A DNA stretch of 64,000 nt from Vibrio sp. ES.051. GTDB lineage: Bacteria > Pseudomonadota > Gammaproteobacteria > Enterobacterales > Vibrionaceae. A program made the translations under genes and the position numbers. The stretch lies in the NCBI RefSeq assembly GCF_002563795.1, contig NZ_PDJL01000004.1:62001-126000 (forward strand), given 5' to 3'. Positions within the stretch are counted from its first letter, which is position 1. Each line of letters starts with the position of its first letter. Under the pieces are notes generated by a model that worked only from the letters and a program-made list of their open reading frames with translations, was not told the origin of the DNA and searched no databases. Shown here piece by piece: positions 21,190 to 32,118 of this stretch.

Positions 21190-22206
21190 ATGAGCAAGCC
21201 CATTGTATTGAGTGGTGTTCAACCGTCAGGTGAACTAAGTATCGGTAACTACTTGGGTGCTCTACGTCAATGGCATCAGATGCAAGACGATTATGATTGC
21301 CACTACTGTGTGGTAGACCTTCATGCGATTACGGTTCGTCAGGATCCTCAAGCTCTGCATGAAGCGACACTAGACGCACTGGCGATCTGTTTAGCTGTTG
21401 GTGTTGACCCGAAGAAGAGCACGCTATTTGTTCAGTCACACGTACCAGAGCATGCTCAACTAGGTTGGCTTCTTAACTGTTACACCCAAATGGGTGAATT
21501 GAGCCGTATGACCCAGTTCAAAGACAAATCGGCGCGTTACGCGAACGACGTCAATGTGGGTCTGTTTGATTACCCTGTACTCATGGCGGCAGATATATTG
21601 TCATACGGCGCGCACCAAGTACCTGTCGGTAGCGACCAGAAACAACACCTTGAGCTTGCTCGGGATATAGCAACGCGCTTCAATAATATCTACGCGCCAG
21701 AAAGCCCGATCTTCACTGTGCCAGAGCCGTACATTCCTACGGTAAATGCACGCGTTATGAGCCTTCAAGATGCGGTGAAGAAAATGTCGAAGTCAGATGA
21801 CAACCGTAAGAATGTGATCACATTGCTTGAAGAGCCAAAGTCAATCATCAAGAAGATCAATAAGGCACAAACCGATACCGAAACCCCACCGAGCATCCAT
21901 CATGACATCGAGAACAAAGCGGGTATTGCCAACCTAATGGGTCTTTACTCTGCGGCGACAGGTATGAGCTTTGAAGACATCGAAGCGAAGTACAAAGGCG
22001 TTGAAATGTATGGTCCGTTTAAGAAAGATGTAGGCGAAGCGATTGTTGCTATGCTGGAGCCAATTCAAGCAGAATATCACCGTATCCGTGCTGATCGCGC
22101 TTACATGGATGCCGTAATGAAGCAAGGTGCGGAAAAGGCCTCAGCTCGTGCCGCTGAAACGCTGAAAAAAGCATACAAAGCAGTCGGTTTTGTGGCTCGG
22201 CCATAA
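21190..22206 (+). CDS. trpS: Tryptophanyl-tRNA synthetase
   Basis: TrpS charges tRNA-Trp. This class I synthetase of 338 residues has the HIGH-like segment [13 protein letters not shown] near the N-terminus and the KMSKS loop as KKMSKSDDN. Length matches E. coli TrpS (334). A Shine-Dalgarno AAAGGA precedes the ATG. It follows the gph terminator and is closed by its own terminator. Confidence 0.97.
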   Translation: MSKPIVLSGVQPSGELSIGNYLGALRQWHQMQDDYDCHYCVVDLHAITVRQDPQALHEATLDALAICLAVGVDPKKSTLFVQSHVPEHAQLGWLLNCYTQMGELSRMTQFKDKSARYANDVNVGLFDYPVLMAADILSYGAHQVPVGSDQKQHLELARDIATRFNNIYAPESPIFTVPEPYIPTVNARVMSLQDAVKKMSKSDDNRKNVITLLEEPKSIIKKINKAQTDTETPPSIHHDIENKAGIANLMGLYSAATGMSFEDIEAKYKGVEMYGPFKKDVGEAIVAMLEPIQAEYHRIRADRAYMDAVMKQGAEKASARAAETLKKAYKAVGFVARP

Positions 22207-22245
22207 CAGCACCTCTCCTAAAGAATAACGACATTGTCATTCCTA

Positions 22246-22271
22246 ACCCTCGCCTTGGCGAGGGTTTTTTT
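22246..22271 (+). terminator. trpS terminator
   Basis: The stem ACCCTCGCC/GGCGAGGGT with a TT centre is followed by T7. Confidence 0.9.
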
Positions 22272-22646
22272 ATGCGTATACCAAGCATCTTTCATTCAGA
22301 TTCTCATAGCATATCCCTCACTCTAAAACAGAGTTTTAACTCTAAAAATAATGCTGTTATGTCCTTGTTAATTTTACCAATAACAATATGTGTTGGATGT
22401 ATCGGTGTATTCATAATAACCAGTAAATGTTTGTGAAAGGAATCGCACTCAGAATGCACGCACCTTTATTAATTTCATTAAAAAGAGATATTTATCTCGA
22501 TAAAGCCAAGTTTAGATAAATCGTGATCTTGCTTTATAAGTTAGAGCGAACTGCGACCGATTCACCACTTCCAATTGTAGATGAGCCGTGACCAAAGCAA
22601 GGTTTAACCGTTAGATCACATTTTCAAGTAGATAAAGGACATAACA
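22272..22646. other. Regulatory gap upstream of the porin-xds pair
   Basis: This 375-bp AT-rich region holds no gene. It has a CRP-like half-perfect dyad at 22432-22447 and a short inverted repeat TTGTTA/TAACAA at 22365-22386. In V. cholerae the xds nuclease responds to phosphate limitation; no clear tandem Pho box was found here by eye. Confidence 0.4.
22432..22447. promoter_or_regulatory. Candidate CRP site upstream of the porin gene
   Basis: TGTGA-N6-TCGCA has one mismatch from TGTGA-N6-TCACA. It lies about 200 bp upstream of the porin start. Confidence 0.3.
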
Positions 22647-23723
22647 ATGCTGAAAAGAAATGCAGTGGCGATAGCGATCTCTTCGCTATTTGTAGCGTCT
22701 GCGGTGAATGCTGCGACCATATATAAAGAAGAAAATGGAGACTTCCTCAAGCTGTATGGCGAAGTGGGTGTCGGTGGGCATATTGGTGCAAATTATAATT
22801 ATGGTGAGTTTTACACTGATCAGAGTTTTATTGATGATTCGTTTGCCACCATGGGTGTAAAAGGCAAGAAAGACAAAATTCACTATCGCTTAGAGCTTGA
22901 TTACGAAAGAGAAAATTGGAAATACGGCACCGGAGATATGGTGCTGGCCATTGATAAGGTGTTTCTTGGTTACGATATTTTACCTAACCATTATCTCGAG
23001 GTGGGCCTCGCGGATACTGCGTTTGATGATTATGACAAATGGGGGGACTTCACCTTCGACACCACAGTCGAAACTGGTGAAGCCGGTGACCAAGATACGA
23101 CCATCAAGTATGAAGGTTATTATTTTGATGTGATTAAAGTGGGCGCGTCCTACACCTATGGTGGCGAGTCATCATCTGGTTCAGAGCTCGGTGATATCGT
23201 CAATGGCTACCTTGGTTACTTTGGGGATAGCTTCTCCGCTGTGGCCGGTTTTGAGGGCCGCGGCGGTTCAGACGGTCTCTCGAAATATGGTGAACAGCGC
23301 CTTTTCGGTTTCGGTATGCGTTACGCGCTAAATGATGCGATTCACTTGGGTGTTAATGCCTTCTATGAAGAGGAGGACATCGCACTGGATGATACCACCA
23401 CTGACAACACCGACCCTGAAAACGTGATCAAAGTGTATAACGATTACCAAAAGCAAGAAAACAAAGGCGCACTGGTTTCTGCAAAGTACATCTTCACCAA
23501 GCAGTGGGAGTTCACGGCCTCTTACAATTACGAAGAGTATGAGAAGTGGGATCGCAGTAGTGAAGTATGGGATGAAAACGAGGAAAACAACTGGGGTAAC
23601 TCCCGTACTTGGGGCACATTGGGCGTGAATTATAAGCCTACCCGCTCAAGCGTCATCACGCTTGAAATGAATGCCGGCGAGGCGGCGCAAGATGCCTACG
23701 CTTACGCTCGAGTTTACTTCTAA
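22647..23723 (+). CDS. Outer-membrane porin-like beta-barrel protein
   Basis: The 358-residue product has a signal peptide (about 1-22, ending SAVNA). The rest is rich in alternating aromatic strands, has acidic loops and ends in Phe (YARVYF), the usual signature for BAM-assembled barrels. It resembles Gram-negative trimeric porins of the OmpC/OmpU type, but substrate cannot be told from sequence. The xds ATG starts 21 bp after its stop, so the two genes form a likely operon. V. cholerae has the same pairing between trpS and xds. A role in taking up nucleotides or phosphate released by the nuclease is inference. Confidence 0.8.
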   Translation: MLKRNAVAIAISSLFVASAVNAATIYKEENGDFLKLYGEVGVGGHIGANYNYGEFYTDQSFIDDSFATMGVKGKKDKIHYRLELDYERENWKYGTGDMVLAIDKVFLGYDILPNHYLEVGLADTAFDDYDKWGDFTFDTTVETGEAGDQDTTIKYEGYYFDVIKVGASYTYGGESSSGSELGDIVNGYLGYFGDSFSAVAGFEGRGGSDGLSKYGEQRLFGFGMRYALNDAIHLGVNAFYEEEDIALDDTTTDNTDPENVIKVYNDYQKQENKGALVSAKYIFTKQWEFTASYNYEEYEKWDRSSEVWDENEENNWGNSRTWGTLGVNYKPTRSSVITLEMNAGEAAQDAYAYARVYF

Positions 23724-23744
23724 ATGGACTTAAAGGATTACACC

Positions 23745-26700
23745 ATGAACAAAAAAATCACCTTGCTTGCCGGTGCAATTAGTAGTGTACTGAGTGGCGC
23801 GGCACTGGCGAATATTAATGACATCATCATCTCTGAATATGTAGAAGGGTCTGCACAGAACAAAGCTGTAGAGATCTCGAACATCGGCCCCGTAGCACAT
23901 ACATTTGATGGCACTTTGTCGCTTTACTACTCGTCGTATAAGAATTCAATTAAAGGTAAAGATGGCAACAACGTTTTACAAGGTAAGACCTTACAATCGG
24001 GTAAAAGTATGGTTGTTATCAATGGTGACGCTGGTATTGATATGCGAGCGTCCATTGAGCGTTTAAGCGGTAAAGATGCGATTGTCGTTGCTGGTACTTA
24101 TGATGAAGTTGGGCACTCAGCAATGAACTTTAATGGCGATGACGCCGTATGGCTAGGCACAACCTCAGATGAAGCGGGTATCAAAGATATTTTTGGTACT
24201 TACGGTCACAGTGGCGATAAACTTTGGGCTGACCAAAGCATGCGTCGCATAGCCGGTTCCAAACCGTCAACGACGTACACCGAGTCACAATGGGAGGCGT
24301 TTGCTCAAGATGCCTTCGGTGGTTTAGGCGATCCAATCGCTGTCAACGATGACCCACTTCCCCCCCCACCACAACCAACGCCGTGTACAAGTGCTCGTGC
24401 AGAGCCAACACCACCATTAGATAAATACGTCGGTGAGGTGCAAGGTGAGGGGTTCTCTTCTCCTTTGCTCCCCGATGGTCAATACACCTCCACTGAAGAT
24501 TTCTTAGTGACTGGTACCGTAAGTGCGGTGACCAGTGGTATTAGTAAAGGTTTTTATATTACGGATGTGAATGCTGATGGTAATTCACGCACGTCTGATG
24601 GGGTATTTATTAAGACAAACGCGCCCGTGTCGGATAACTTAATTGGTCAACAATTGTGTGTGCGTGCCAAAGTCAAAGAAGACTACGGTATGACCACGCT
24701 ACTGCCAAGCAACGACGAGTGGGAAGTGATGAATGATATCGCCGTACCTGTGACACCAGTCGAGCTTGTGCGCAGCGCTGAGGACGACCCTGCACACTTC
24801 CGCACCACGTTAGAGCGTCACGAAGGCATGTTAGTTAATCTGGTTCAGGACATGAACGGCGTTGAAACGGGCGAACAGAATATGCGTGTTACCCGCACGT
24901 TTGGTTTTGACTACAGCAGTTACCGCAATAATATGGTGTTGGCTTACAAGCGACCGAATCCGCAACCTAATCAGAATTTTGTAGCAGGCAGTGAAGAATC
25001 CAAAGCGCAATCGGCACAAAACCGTGATTACCGCCTGTTTGTTGAATCGGATGCCAAAGCCAAAGACGGTCAGATCCCTTATTACCCAGACTTTGCGCGT
25101 GATCCGCACAACAATTATATCCGAATCAATGATTCGGTGGTTGGTTTGCAAGGTGTACTGCACTACTCATACAACGAGTTCCGCTTGATAGCCACCAACA
25201 CAGTGAGCAAATCATCGTTTATTGCTAATACGCCACGACGTGACTCTCCTGATCTGCGTACTTATAACGATAACTATCACTACAGCGACTCGTTTAGCAT
25301 TAAAGTGGCATCACAAAACGTGCTTAACTACTTTAATTCACCATTTGGTGGTTCACAGAATCATAATGGTAACAACCGTGGTGCAGAGAGTGATCTCGAG
25401 TTTGAGCGTCAACAAGCTAAAATCGTGGAAGCGATTTATAACATGGATGCCGATATTGTGGGTCTGATGGAAGTCGAAAATAACGGCTTTGGTGACTTTG
25501 GCGCCATCAATGAGTTGTTACGTGCAGTCAACGAGAAATACTGGGATGAAGACTACGGTGATCGTGATCGCCAAAACTCGATGCATAACCGCTACGTGTT
25601 TGTTGGCTTTGATAAGAATGGCGATACAGTGTTAGATGAGTACGACACAGTAGGCGGTGATGCCATTACCACCGGTTTGATTTATCGTCCTTCGAAAGTA
25701 AGTTTAGTCGGTGGAAAAGTGATCCCTATGCCACGTCAGGACGCGCCAATCATTGTCGATGAAAATGGGCAACCAGTTACCGATAACAAAGGGGAATTAG
25801 CGGAAAGTGGTAAGAACTATCAACGTGACACTATTGCAGCAACGTTTGCGGTCAACAATACTGGTAAGCGTCTTACGGTGGCGGTCAACCACCTGAAATC
25901 GAAAGGCTCAACTTGTTGGGATGACTACCTTGGCGCAGATGGTGAACTACGCACCTACGCCAAAGATGAAGACTTCCAAGGTTCGTGTGAAGCGTTCCGC
26001 GTAACGGCTGCGAAGCAGTTAGGTACAGAGATGGCGAAATTTATCGGTGATAAAGTGATTTTGGGTGATATGAACTCATACGCTAAAGAAGATGCGATGC
26101 TGGTATTGACCGACAACCCAACGGGTAAATCGATTAAAGCCGCTGCTTACACTTACATTGGTAAAAAACCCGTTAATGAAAGTGCGACGAATCCGTCCGT
26201 ATCCCAGACCTTTGGTTATGTGAATGCGATTGATGCCACGCTGGATGCAGGTGAAACCGCCTGGAGTTACTCTTATAACGATGAGGTCGGTTCGCTCGAT
26301 CATTTGCTCGTTTCTAAAGCGCTCGCTAAACGCGTGATTGATGTGACCGATTGGCATATTAATGCGCCGGAAATGGGATTGTTCGATTACACAAGTAGTT
26401 ATAAAGGGGCTAGCAACAACGATCCAGAGCAAAACCCATTCTACAAGCAGAATGCTTTCCGCTCTTCGGATCACGATCCTGTGATTGCTTCTCTGGGCTA
26501 CAAATATGGGGAAGTGGGAGAAAGTATGGTCAGAATCACGACTAAGAGCGATCGCGCTGACATCATGTATCCGGTGCCTGCGGCAGCGCAAAAGGGCGAT
26601 ATTGCCACCTTAAGCTTGTCACCGCAGCCACCGAAAGCAGTGGCTTTGCCTCAGGTGACGTTGAGCAAAGGTGGCGCGCAAGCGGTTAACTTTGATGCTG

Positions 26701-26951
26701 CGGCGTTACCACGTGGTGAATACACAGTGACCATGACGCTGACGCGACCTGTTGCGGCCACTTTTGCAGCCGATACTGCTGCACAAGATGAAGTGATCGA
26801 TACCAAAGTCATGACGGTCAACTTCACCAAGCGTGACTCGAATACACCAAAACCGGTGTATCCAGAGTATGACGGTTCAGGTGGTTCACTGGGCCTTGGC
26901 ACGCTGCTAGCGGCACTTGGCTTTGGCTTCCTACGCCGTCGTCGTGATTAA
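23745..26951 (+). CDS. xds: Extracellular nuclease of the ExeM/Xds family with GlyGly-CTERM tail
   Basis: This secreted DNase of about 1068 residues is likely used to degrade extracellular DNA. It has a signal peptide (ending ALANI) and a lamin-tail-like domain beginning [20 protein letters not shown]. An OB-fold DNA-binding segment follows, then an endonuclease/exonuclease/phosphatase domain with [23 protein letters not shown] and the SSDHDP catalytic motif. The C-terminus has GGSLG, a hydrophobic stretch and RRRRD, the GlyGly-CTERM signal cut by rhombosortase in species with type II secretion. The ATG at 23745 has AAAGGA upstream, unlike an in-frame ATG at 23724. V. cholerae Xds is the named relative. 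Confidence 0.88.
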   Translation: MNKKITLLAGAISSVLSGAALANINDIIISEYVEGSAQNKAVEISNIGPVAHTFDGTLSLYYSSYKNSIKGKDGNNVLQGKTLQSGKSMVVINGDAGIDMRASIERLSGKDAIVVAGTYDEVGHSAMNFNGDDAVWLGTTSDEAGIKDIFGTYGHSGDKLWADQSMRRIAGSKPSTTYTESQWEAFAQDAFGGLGDPIAVNDDPLPPPPQPTPCTSARAEPTPPLDKYVGEVQGEGFSSPLLPDGQYTSTEDFLVTGTVSAVTSGISKGFYITDVNADGNSRTSDGVFIKTNAPVSDNLIGQQLCVRAKVKEDYGMTTLLPSNDEWEVMNDIAVPVTPVELVRSAEDDPAHFRTTLERHEGMLVNLVQDMNGVETGEQNMRVTRTFGFDYSSYRNNMVLAYKRPNPQPNQNFVAGSEESKAQSAQNRDYRLFVESDAKAKDGQIPYYPDFARDPHNNYIRINDSVVGLQGVLHYSYNEFRLIATNTVSKSSFIANTPRRDSPDLRTYNDNYHYSDSFSIKVASQNVLNYFNSPFGGSQNHNGNNRGAESDLEFERQQAKIVEAIYNMDADIVGLMEVENNGFGDFGAINELLRAVNEKYWDEDYGDRDRQNSMHNRYVFVGFDKNGDTVLDEYDTVGGDAITTGLIYRPSKVSLVGGKVIPMPRQDAPIIVDENGQPVTDNKGELAESGKNYQRDTIAATFAVNNTGKRLTVAVNHLKSKGSTCWDDYLGADGELRTYAKDEDFQGSCEAFRVTAAKQLGTEMAKFIGDKVILGDMNSYAKEDAMLVLTDNPTGKSIKAAAYTYIGKKPVNESATNPSVSQTFGYVNAIDATLDAGETAWSYSYNDEVGSLDHLLVSKALAKRVIDVTDWHINAPEMGLFDYTSSYKGASNNDPEQNPFYKQNAFRSSDHDPVIASLGYKYGEVGESMVRITTKSDRADIMYPVPAAAQKGDIATLSLSPQPPKAVALPQVTLSKGGAQAVNFDAAALPRGEYTVTMTLTRPVAATFAADTAAQDEVIDTKVMTVNFTKRDSNTPKPVYPEYDGSGGSLGLGTLLAALGFGFLRRRRD

Positions 26952-26984
26952 GCACTGACGTTCATAATCAAACGGTCTTAAACC

Positions 26985-27011
26985 AAAGGTCAGCGCAAGC
27001 TGGCCTTTTTA
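26985..27011 (+). terminator. xds terminator
   Basis: The stem AAGGTCAGC/GCTGGCCTT, with one G-U pair and a GCAA loop, is followed by T5. Confidence 0.85.
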
Positions 27012-27148
27012 TTCTCTGTAACCTTAACTTAAATAGCATCAAAACTTGCCTTTCTACCTTGCTGCTGCAAAATATCGCCTTTAATTGTCAGTCAGATAGA
27101 CAGTTAGATTTGGGTATTACGAAAACGGAATGGAGCAGCCAACGAGCT

Positions 27149-27736
27149 ATGTTATTAATCATCGATAACTACGACTCTTTTACTTACAACCTCTATCAAT
27201 ACTTTTGCGAGCTTGGCGTAGACGTACAGGTCGTGCGTAATGATGAGATCGATATTGAAGGGATTGAAGCGCTTAACCCAACCCACTTAGTGATCTCACC
27301 TGGACCGTGTACGCCAAACGAGGCGGGTATCTCCCTCAAAGCGATAAAGCACTTCGCTGATAAGCTACCGATATTGGGCGTTTGCCTTGGGCATCAGGCG
27401 ATTGCACAAGTGTTCGGTGGGGAGGTGGTGCGCGCTCGACAAGTGATGCATGGTAAAACATCACCTATCCGCCATACCAGTCGCAGCGTGTTTAAAAATC
27501 TCAATGATCCGCTTACCGTTACTCGTTACCATTCGCTAGTGGTGAAAAATGGCACTTTGCCAGAGATGTTTGAGTTGACGGCATGGACAGAACTGCCCGA
27601 TGGTAGCATGGATGAAATCATGGGCTATCAGCATAAAACTCTGCCGATTGATGCGGTGCAATTCCATCCTGAGTCGATCAAAACCGAACAAGGTCATGAA
27701 CTGTTAGCCAACTTCCTTGCACGTAAAGCAATCTGA
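27149..27736 (+). CDS. pabA: Glutamine amidotransferase of aminodeoxychorismate/anthranilate synthase (PabA)
   Basis: The product supplies ammonia to PabB (folate) or, in species with a shared subunit, to TrpE. The 195-residue class I amidotransferase has the catalytic triad Cys79 (GVCLGH), His173 and Glu175 (QFHPES). The ATG at 27149 matches the conserved start [15 protein letters not shown]; an in-frame upstream extension to 27059 is not supported. Its place next to the argD-like astC and near crp matches E. coli pabA rather than a trp operon gene. Confidence 0.9.
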   Translation: MLLIIDNYDSFTYNLYQYFCELGVDVQVVRNDEIDIEGIEALNPTHLVISPGPCTPNEAGISLKAIKHFADKLPILGVCLGHQAIAQVFGGEVVRARQVMHGKTSPIRHTSRSVFKNLNDPLTVTRYHSLVVKNGTLPEMFELTAWTELPDGSMDEIMGYQHKTLPIDAVQFHPESIKTEQGHELLANFLARKAI

Positions 27737-28093
27737 TCACGATCACTTTTATTAACAAACTGTTCATTCTTTGATGATGTGTTTGGACTGCAAAACTATG
27801 CGGTTCATTATTGTTGTTTTCACTGTTCGTGTGTTTTTCCTCCTTATACTCATTGCGCTATATGATTATGATAAAAAATCACTTCTCTATTTCTCTTTCT
27901 TAGTGCATAAATAATCATGGGTAGTGATTAATGCAAGTGGCTTTCGCGAACAAAAAGAATAAATCACTATTGAAATGGTTAATGAAATGTAAATACAATG
28001 CCGCAATGGCTTATATGCAAAACATTATTTTCTGGCAAAGAGCCGGTTAAATTCGCTTATCTGCTACGCATGCGGTATTAGAAGGAATGTGCA
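27737..28093. other. Promoter region of the ast genes
   Basis: This 357-bp AT-rich stretch has no gene. It contains a candidate ArgR box, TGCATAAATAATCA at 27904-27917, matching 12 of 14 positions of TGAATWWWWATTCA. Arginine control of astCAD through ArgR is known in enterobacteria and is plausible here but not proven. Confidence 0.35.
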
Positions 28094-29311
28094 ATGACAA
28101 CGGAAATTAAAGTAGAGCGCGGTTTATTCGATGAGGTGATGGTGCCTTGCTATAACCCGATGGAAATGATCCCTGTTAAAGGTGAAGGTTCACGCGTCTG
28201 GGATCAGCAAGGTAATGAATATATCGACTTTGCTGGTGGTATTGCAGTGAACTGTCTTGGTCATTGTCACCCAGTGATGGTGAAGGCACTGATTGAGCAA
28301 GGTAACAAGTTGTGGCATCTAAGTAACGTCATGACCAATGAGCCTGCGCTGCGACTAGCGAAAAAACTCACCGAAATCAGCTTTGCGGAACGCGTGTTCT
28401 TTGCCAACTCTGGCGCGGAAGCGAATGAGGCGGCACTGAAACTAGCACGTCGTTACGCAGTTGACGTTCATGGCCAAGAAAAATCTGAAATCATTGCATT
28501 TAAACAAGGCTTCCACGGTCGTACCTTTTTTACCGTCACTGTCGGTGGTCAAGAAGCTTACTCGGATGGTTTTGGTCCTAAACCGGGTGATGTCACACAC
28601 CTGCCTTATAACGACATCGAAGCACTACAAGCGCACATGTCGGATCGCACTTGTGCGGTGATGATGGAGCCTCTACAAGGTGAGGGGGGAATTGTGCCTC
28701 CAACCCCAGAGTTCGCTCAAACAGTTCGTGAACTGTGTGACAAACACAACGCACTGTTGATCTTCGATGAAGTGCAAACGGGGAACGGGCGCACGGGTCA
28801 CTTCTATGCGTATCAAGGTCTGGGAATCACGCCTGATATTTTAAGTACGGCCAAATCACTCGGTGGTGGTTTCCCTATCGGTGCAATGCTGACCACGGCA
28901 AAACTGGCTGATCATATGAAAGTGGGCACGCACGGCTCGACGTACGGCGGTAATCCATTGGCTTGTGCAGTTGCAGAGGCGGTGGTGAATGAAGTCACTA
29001 AGCCAGAAGTATTGGCAGGTGTTCTAGAACGCGAAGCGATGTTCCGTGAAGGTCTAGAGAAGATCAATGCGCAGTATCACATCTTTTCTGAAATACGCGG
29101 TAAAGGCCTATTGCTTGGGGCTGCGCTGAATGAACAATGGCAAGGCCGTGCGCGTGATGTGCTCGTTGCTGCCGGTCAACAAGGCCTGATGGTATTGGTC
29201 GCAGGGGCCGATGTCATACGTTTCACCCCATCACTCGTAATCACAAAACAAGAAATTGAAGAAGGCTTGGCGAAACTGGATAAAGCGATCGCGACATTAG
29301 TGTCATCGTAA
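28094..29311 (+). CDS. astC: Succinylornithine/acetylornithine aminotransferase AstC
   Basis: This class III PLP aminotransferase interconverts N-succinylornithine (or N-acetylornithine) and its semialdehyde, so it can serve arginine breakdown or synthesis. The 405-residue protein has the PLP lysine at K254 ([10 protein letters not shown]), [13 protein letters not shown], and the [14 protein letters not shown] phosphate-binding segment. It opens the astC-astA-astD cluster. Whether it also acts as the only ArgD cannot be told from this window. The start has AAGGAA 8 nt upstream. Confidence 0.92.
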   Translation: MTTEIKVERGLFDEVMVPCYNPMEMIPVKGEGSRVWDQQGNEYIDFAGGIAVNCLGHCHPVMVKALIEQGNKLWHLSNVMTNEPALRLAKKLTEISFAERVFFANSGAEANEAALKLARRYAVDVHGQEKSEIIAFKQGFHGRTFFTVTVGGQEAYSDGFGPKPGDVTHLPYNDIEALQAHMSDRTCAVMMEPLQGEGGIVPPTPEFAQTVRELCDKHNALLIFDEVQTGNGRTGHFYAYQGLGITPDILSTAKSLGGGFPIGAMLTTAKLADHMKVGTHGSTYGGNPLACAVAEAVVNEVTKPEVLAGVLEREAMFREGLEKINAQYHIFSEIRGKGLLLGAALNEQWQGRARDVLVAAGQQGLMVLVAGADVIRFTPSLVITKQEIEEGLAKLDKAIATLVSS

Positions 29312-29412
29312 TTACCCTTTAAACGTCAACGCATCCCCCCGTCAAGGATCTCTGATGGGGGAATTGTTCCTACAATATAGTTAGGATCTTCTTGCATCTG
29401 GAGGGAGTATTG

Positions 29413-30432
29413 ATGCTAGTAGTTCGCCCTATCGTGATGTCGGATTATGACTCGCTGCATAACTGTGCGGTAGAGTCTGGTCACGGGTTTACATCTTTAC
29501 CGGTTAACGAAGAATTGTTAACCAATCGAATCAAACACTCAGAGTACAGCTTTGGTAAACCAGATGTGGCAGAACCGGGGGATGAAGGCTACCTGATGGT
29601 CGGCTTTGATTTTGACTCAGGGGAAGTTGCGGGGACCACCGGAATCGAAGCATCGATCGGCTGGGATGTGCCTTTTTATTCTTATCACATCAGCAAAGTA
29701 GTGCACTCGTCGCCAAAACTTGGCGTCAAGAATGTCGTAAAACTGCTTACCTTCGGCAATAACTACACTGGCAATAGTGAAATTTGCACCTTGTTCTTGC
29801 GTGAGAAATTCCGCCAAGGTCTTAACGGACGACTGATGTCAAAGTGCCGTTTCTTAATGATGGCTGAGCACCCAGAGCGTTTCTCCGAAACCATTTTTGC
29901 CGAAATGCGTGGCGTTTCAGACGACGAAGGTAATTCGCCGTTCTGGCAATGGCTGCAAGAGCACTTCTTCTCGATCGATTTCACGCTTGCCGATTATCTA
30001 ACCGGTATTGGTAAAAAAGGCTTTATCGCCGACTTAATGCCAAAATTGCCTATCTACATCAATCTATTGAGCCCTGAAGCACAAGCGGTGATTGGCAAGG
30101 TACACGATAACACGCGTCCTGCGTTGACGTTGTTAGAGCGCGAAGGCTTTACCAACCGTGGATATGTCGACATTTTTGACGCTGGCCCAACCGTAGAATG
30201 TGATTTGCGAAATGTGGAGTCGGTTCGTCATTCGTTCCGCGCGCAAGTGAAGATTACGCCGCATAACAGCACGCAAGATTTTTTGATGTGTAACTCATCG
30301 TTCGAAAACTTCCGTGCGGTAGTCACCAAAGCGGCGTATGACGCTGAAACGCAAAACGTGATGATCGCGCCAGAAGTCGCAGCGGCGCTTTTGGTTGAGG
30401 AAGGGGATATTGTACGCCTTCTTCCGCAGTAA
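29413..30432 (+). CDS. astA: Arginine N-succinyltransferase AstA
   Basis: AstA transfers succinyl from succinyl-CoA to arginine, the first step of the AST pathway. The 339-residue length is the family standard. Recognisable segments include MLVVRPI at the start, [11 protein letters not shown] and [20 protein letters not shown]. The ATG at 29413 follows GGAGGGAG and gives the conserved N-terminus, unlike an in-frame ATG at 29392. It lies 101 bp after astC and 28 bp before astD. Confidence 0.95.
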   Translation: MLVVRPIVMSDYDSLHNCAVESGHGFTSLPVNEELLTNRIKHSEYSFGKPDVAEPGDEGYLMVGFDFDSGEVAGTTGIEASIGWDVPFYSYHISKVVHSSPKLGVKNVVKLLTFGNNYTGNSEICTLFLREKFRQGLNGRLMSKCRFLMMAEHPERFSETIFAEMRGVSDDEGNSPFWQWLQEHFFSIDFTLADYLTGIGKKGFIADLMPKLPIYINLLSPEAQAVIGKVHDNTRPALTLLEREGFTNRGYVDIFDAGPTVECDLRNVESVRHSFRAQVKITPHNSTQDFLMCNSSFENFRAVVTKAAYDAETQNVMIAPEVAAALLVEEGDIVRLLPQ

Positions 30433-30460
30433 CAGACGACAGAATGTAAGGATAGAAACA

Positions 30461-31918
30461 ATGACACATTGGATTGCAGGTGAATGGGTACAAGGTCAGG
30501 GTGAAAAATTTACCTCTTTGTCGCCGTACAACCAAGCAGTGATTTGGCAAGGAAAAAGCGCCACGGCTGAGCAAGTGAACCAAGCCGTGGCGGCGGCTCG
30601 CGAAGCCTTCATGGATTGGAAGAAACGTTCATTTGCAGAGCGTGAGGCGATCGTGTTGGCTTTTGCGGAAAAAGTAAAAGCCAACAGCGAAAAAATCGCC
30701 GAAGTGATTGCTAAAGAAACCGGTAAGCCGGTTTGGGAAACACGCACTGAAGCGGCAGCAATGGCGGGTAAAATCGCGATTTCAATTCGTGCCTACCATG
30801 ATCGCACTGGGGAATCGACGCGTGAAGCGGCTGGCAACCAAATTGTGTTGCGTCATCGTCCATTGGGTGTGATGGCGGTATTTGGTCCATACAACTTCCC
30901 AGGTCACTTACCCAATGGACACATTGTCCCTGCGCTTTTAGCTGGTAACACCGTGGTGTTCAAGCCATCCGAGCAAACCCCTTGGACTGGCGAGTTAGCC
31001 ATGAAACTGTGGGAAGAAGCCGGTTTACCAAAAGGTGTGATTAACCTAGTCCAAGGTGCAAAAGAAACGGGTATCGCCCTTGCTGATACAAAAGGCATTG
31101 ATGGCGTACTGTTTACGGGCAGCGCGAACACGGGGCATGTTTTGCACCGTCAATTTTCAGGTCAACCAGATAAGATGTTAGCGCTAGAAATGGGTGGCAA
31201 TAACCCGATGGTGATCTCTGAACTGTACGGTAATTTGGAAGCGACGGTGTACACCATTATCCAGTCAGCGTTTATCAGTGCAGGGCAGCGTTGTACGTGT
31301 GCTCGTCGTTTATACGTGCCATTGGGTGAGAAAGGCGATGCGCTTATCGCTAAGTTGGTCGAAGCGACGCAGAATATTCGCGTAGACCAACCCTTCGCAG
31401 AGCCAGCACCATTTATGGGGCCGCAAATCTCTGTCGCCGCAGCGAAGTTCATTCTGGATGCCCAAGCCAACCTTCAATCTCTAGGAGGCGAGAGCCTAAT
31501 CGAAGCGAAAGCGGGTGAAGCTGCCTTTGTGTCTCCGGGCATTATTGATGTGACCAATATCGCAGCGCTGCCAGATGAAGAGTATTTTGGTCCCTTACTC
31601 CAAGTGGTGCGTTATGAAGGGCTAGAGAAAGCCGTAGCACTGGCAAACGACACGCGCTTTGGTTTGTCGGCAGGTTTAGTGTCAACAGACGACCAAGAGT
31701 GGCAATACTTCGTCGACCACATTCGCGCAGGCATTGTGAACCGTAACCGTCAGCTCACTGGGGCAAGTGGTGACGCGCCATTTGGTGGCCCGGGGGCATC
31801 AGGTAACCTACGTCCAAGCGCTTACTACGCCGCGGATTACTGCGCGTACCCGATGGCATCAATGGAAGGGCAAGAGACTATCTTGCCTGCTACATTAAGC
31901 CCAGGTGTGGCGCTATAA
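30461..31918 (+). CDS. astD: Succinylglutamate-semialdehyde dehydrogenase AstD
   Basis: AstD oxidises N-succinylglutamate semialdehyde with NAD+ to N-succinylglutamate, the fourth AST step. The 485-residue aldehyde dehydrogenase has catalytic Cys278 ([11 protein letters not shown]), Glu243 (LEMGGNNP) and the FTGSANTG nucleotide loop. The ATG at 30461, after AAGGA, gives the usual MTHWIAGEW start. astB and astE, needed to complete the pathway, are not in this cluster and must lie elsewhere or be missing. Confidence 0.95.
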   Translation: MTHWIAGEWVQGQGEKFTSLSPYNQAVIWQGKSATAEQVNQAVAAAREAFMDWKKRSFAEREAIVLAFAEKVKANSEKIAEVIAKETGKPVWETRTEAAAMAGKIAISIRAYHDRTGESTREAAGNQIVLRHRPLGVMAVFGPYNFPGHLPNGHIVPALLAGNTVVFKPSEQTPWTGELAMKLWEEAGLPKGVINLVQGAKETGIALADTKGIDGVLFTGSANTGHVLHRQFSGQPDKMLALEMGGNNPMVISELYGNLEATVYTIIQSAFISAGQRCTCARRLYVPLGEKGDALIAKLVEATQNIRVDQPFAEPAPFMGPQISVAAAKFILDAQANLQSLGGESLIEAKAGEAAFVSPGIIDVTNIAALPDEEYFGPLLQVVRYEGLEKAVALANDTRFGLSAGLVSTDDQEWQYFVDHIRAGIVNRNRQLTGASGDAPFGGPGASGNLRPSAYYAADYCAYPMASMEGQETILPATLSPGVAL

Positions 31919-32118
31919 GTTTTAATAACAGAGTCGCAATTATGTATGGCGGCTCACTTTACCGACGCATCATTGAGGTATGAATGGTGTTGATTGATTG
32001 ACATTTCTCGTCACCGGTTGATGGCGATTGTTCATTATTCTGGACGGCTTTTTAGCGGTGAGCGGGCAGTCAACGCCCTCTTACTTTTTAACTCTACATC
32101 TCGTAACAAGGAGTCGTT

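Noticed and set aside
22365..22386. Inverted repeat TTGTTA/TAACAA upstream of the porin
   Set aside because: A 6-bp AT-rich dyad is expected by chance in such a region and matches no known operator well.
26076..26591. 171-residue minus-strand ORF inside xds
   Set aside because: It lies fully within the catalytic domain of the nuclease, with no start signals of its own.
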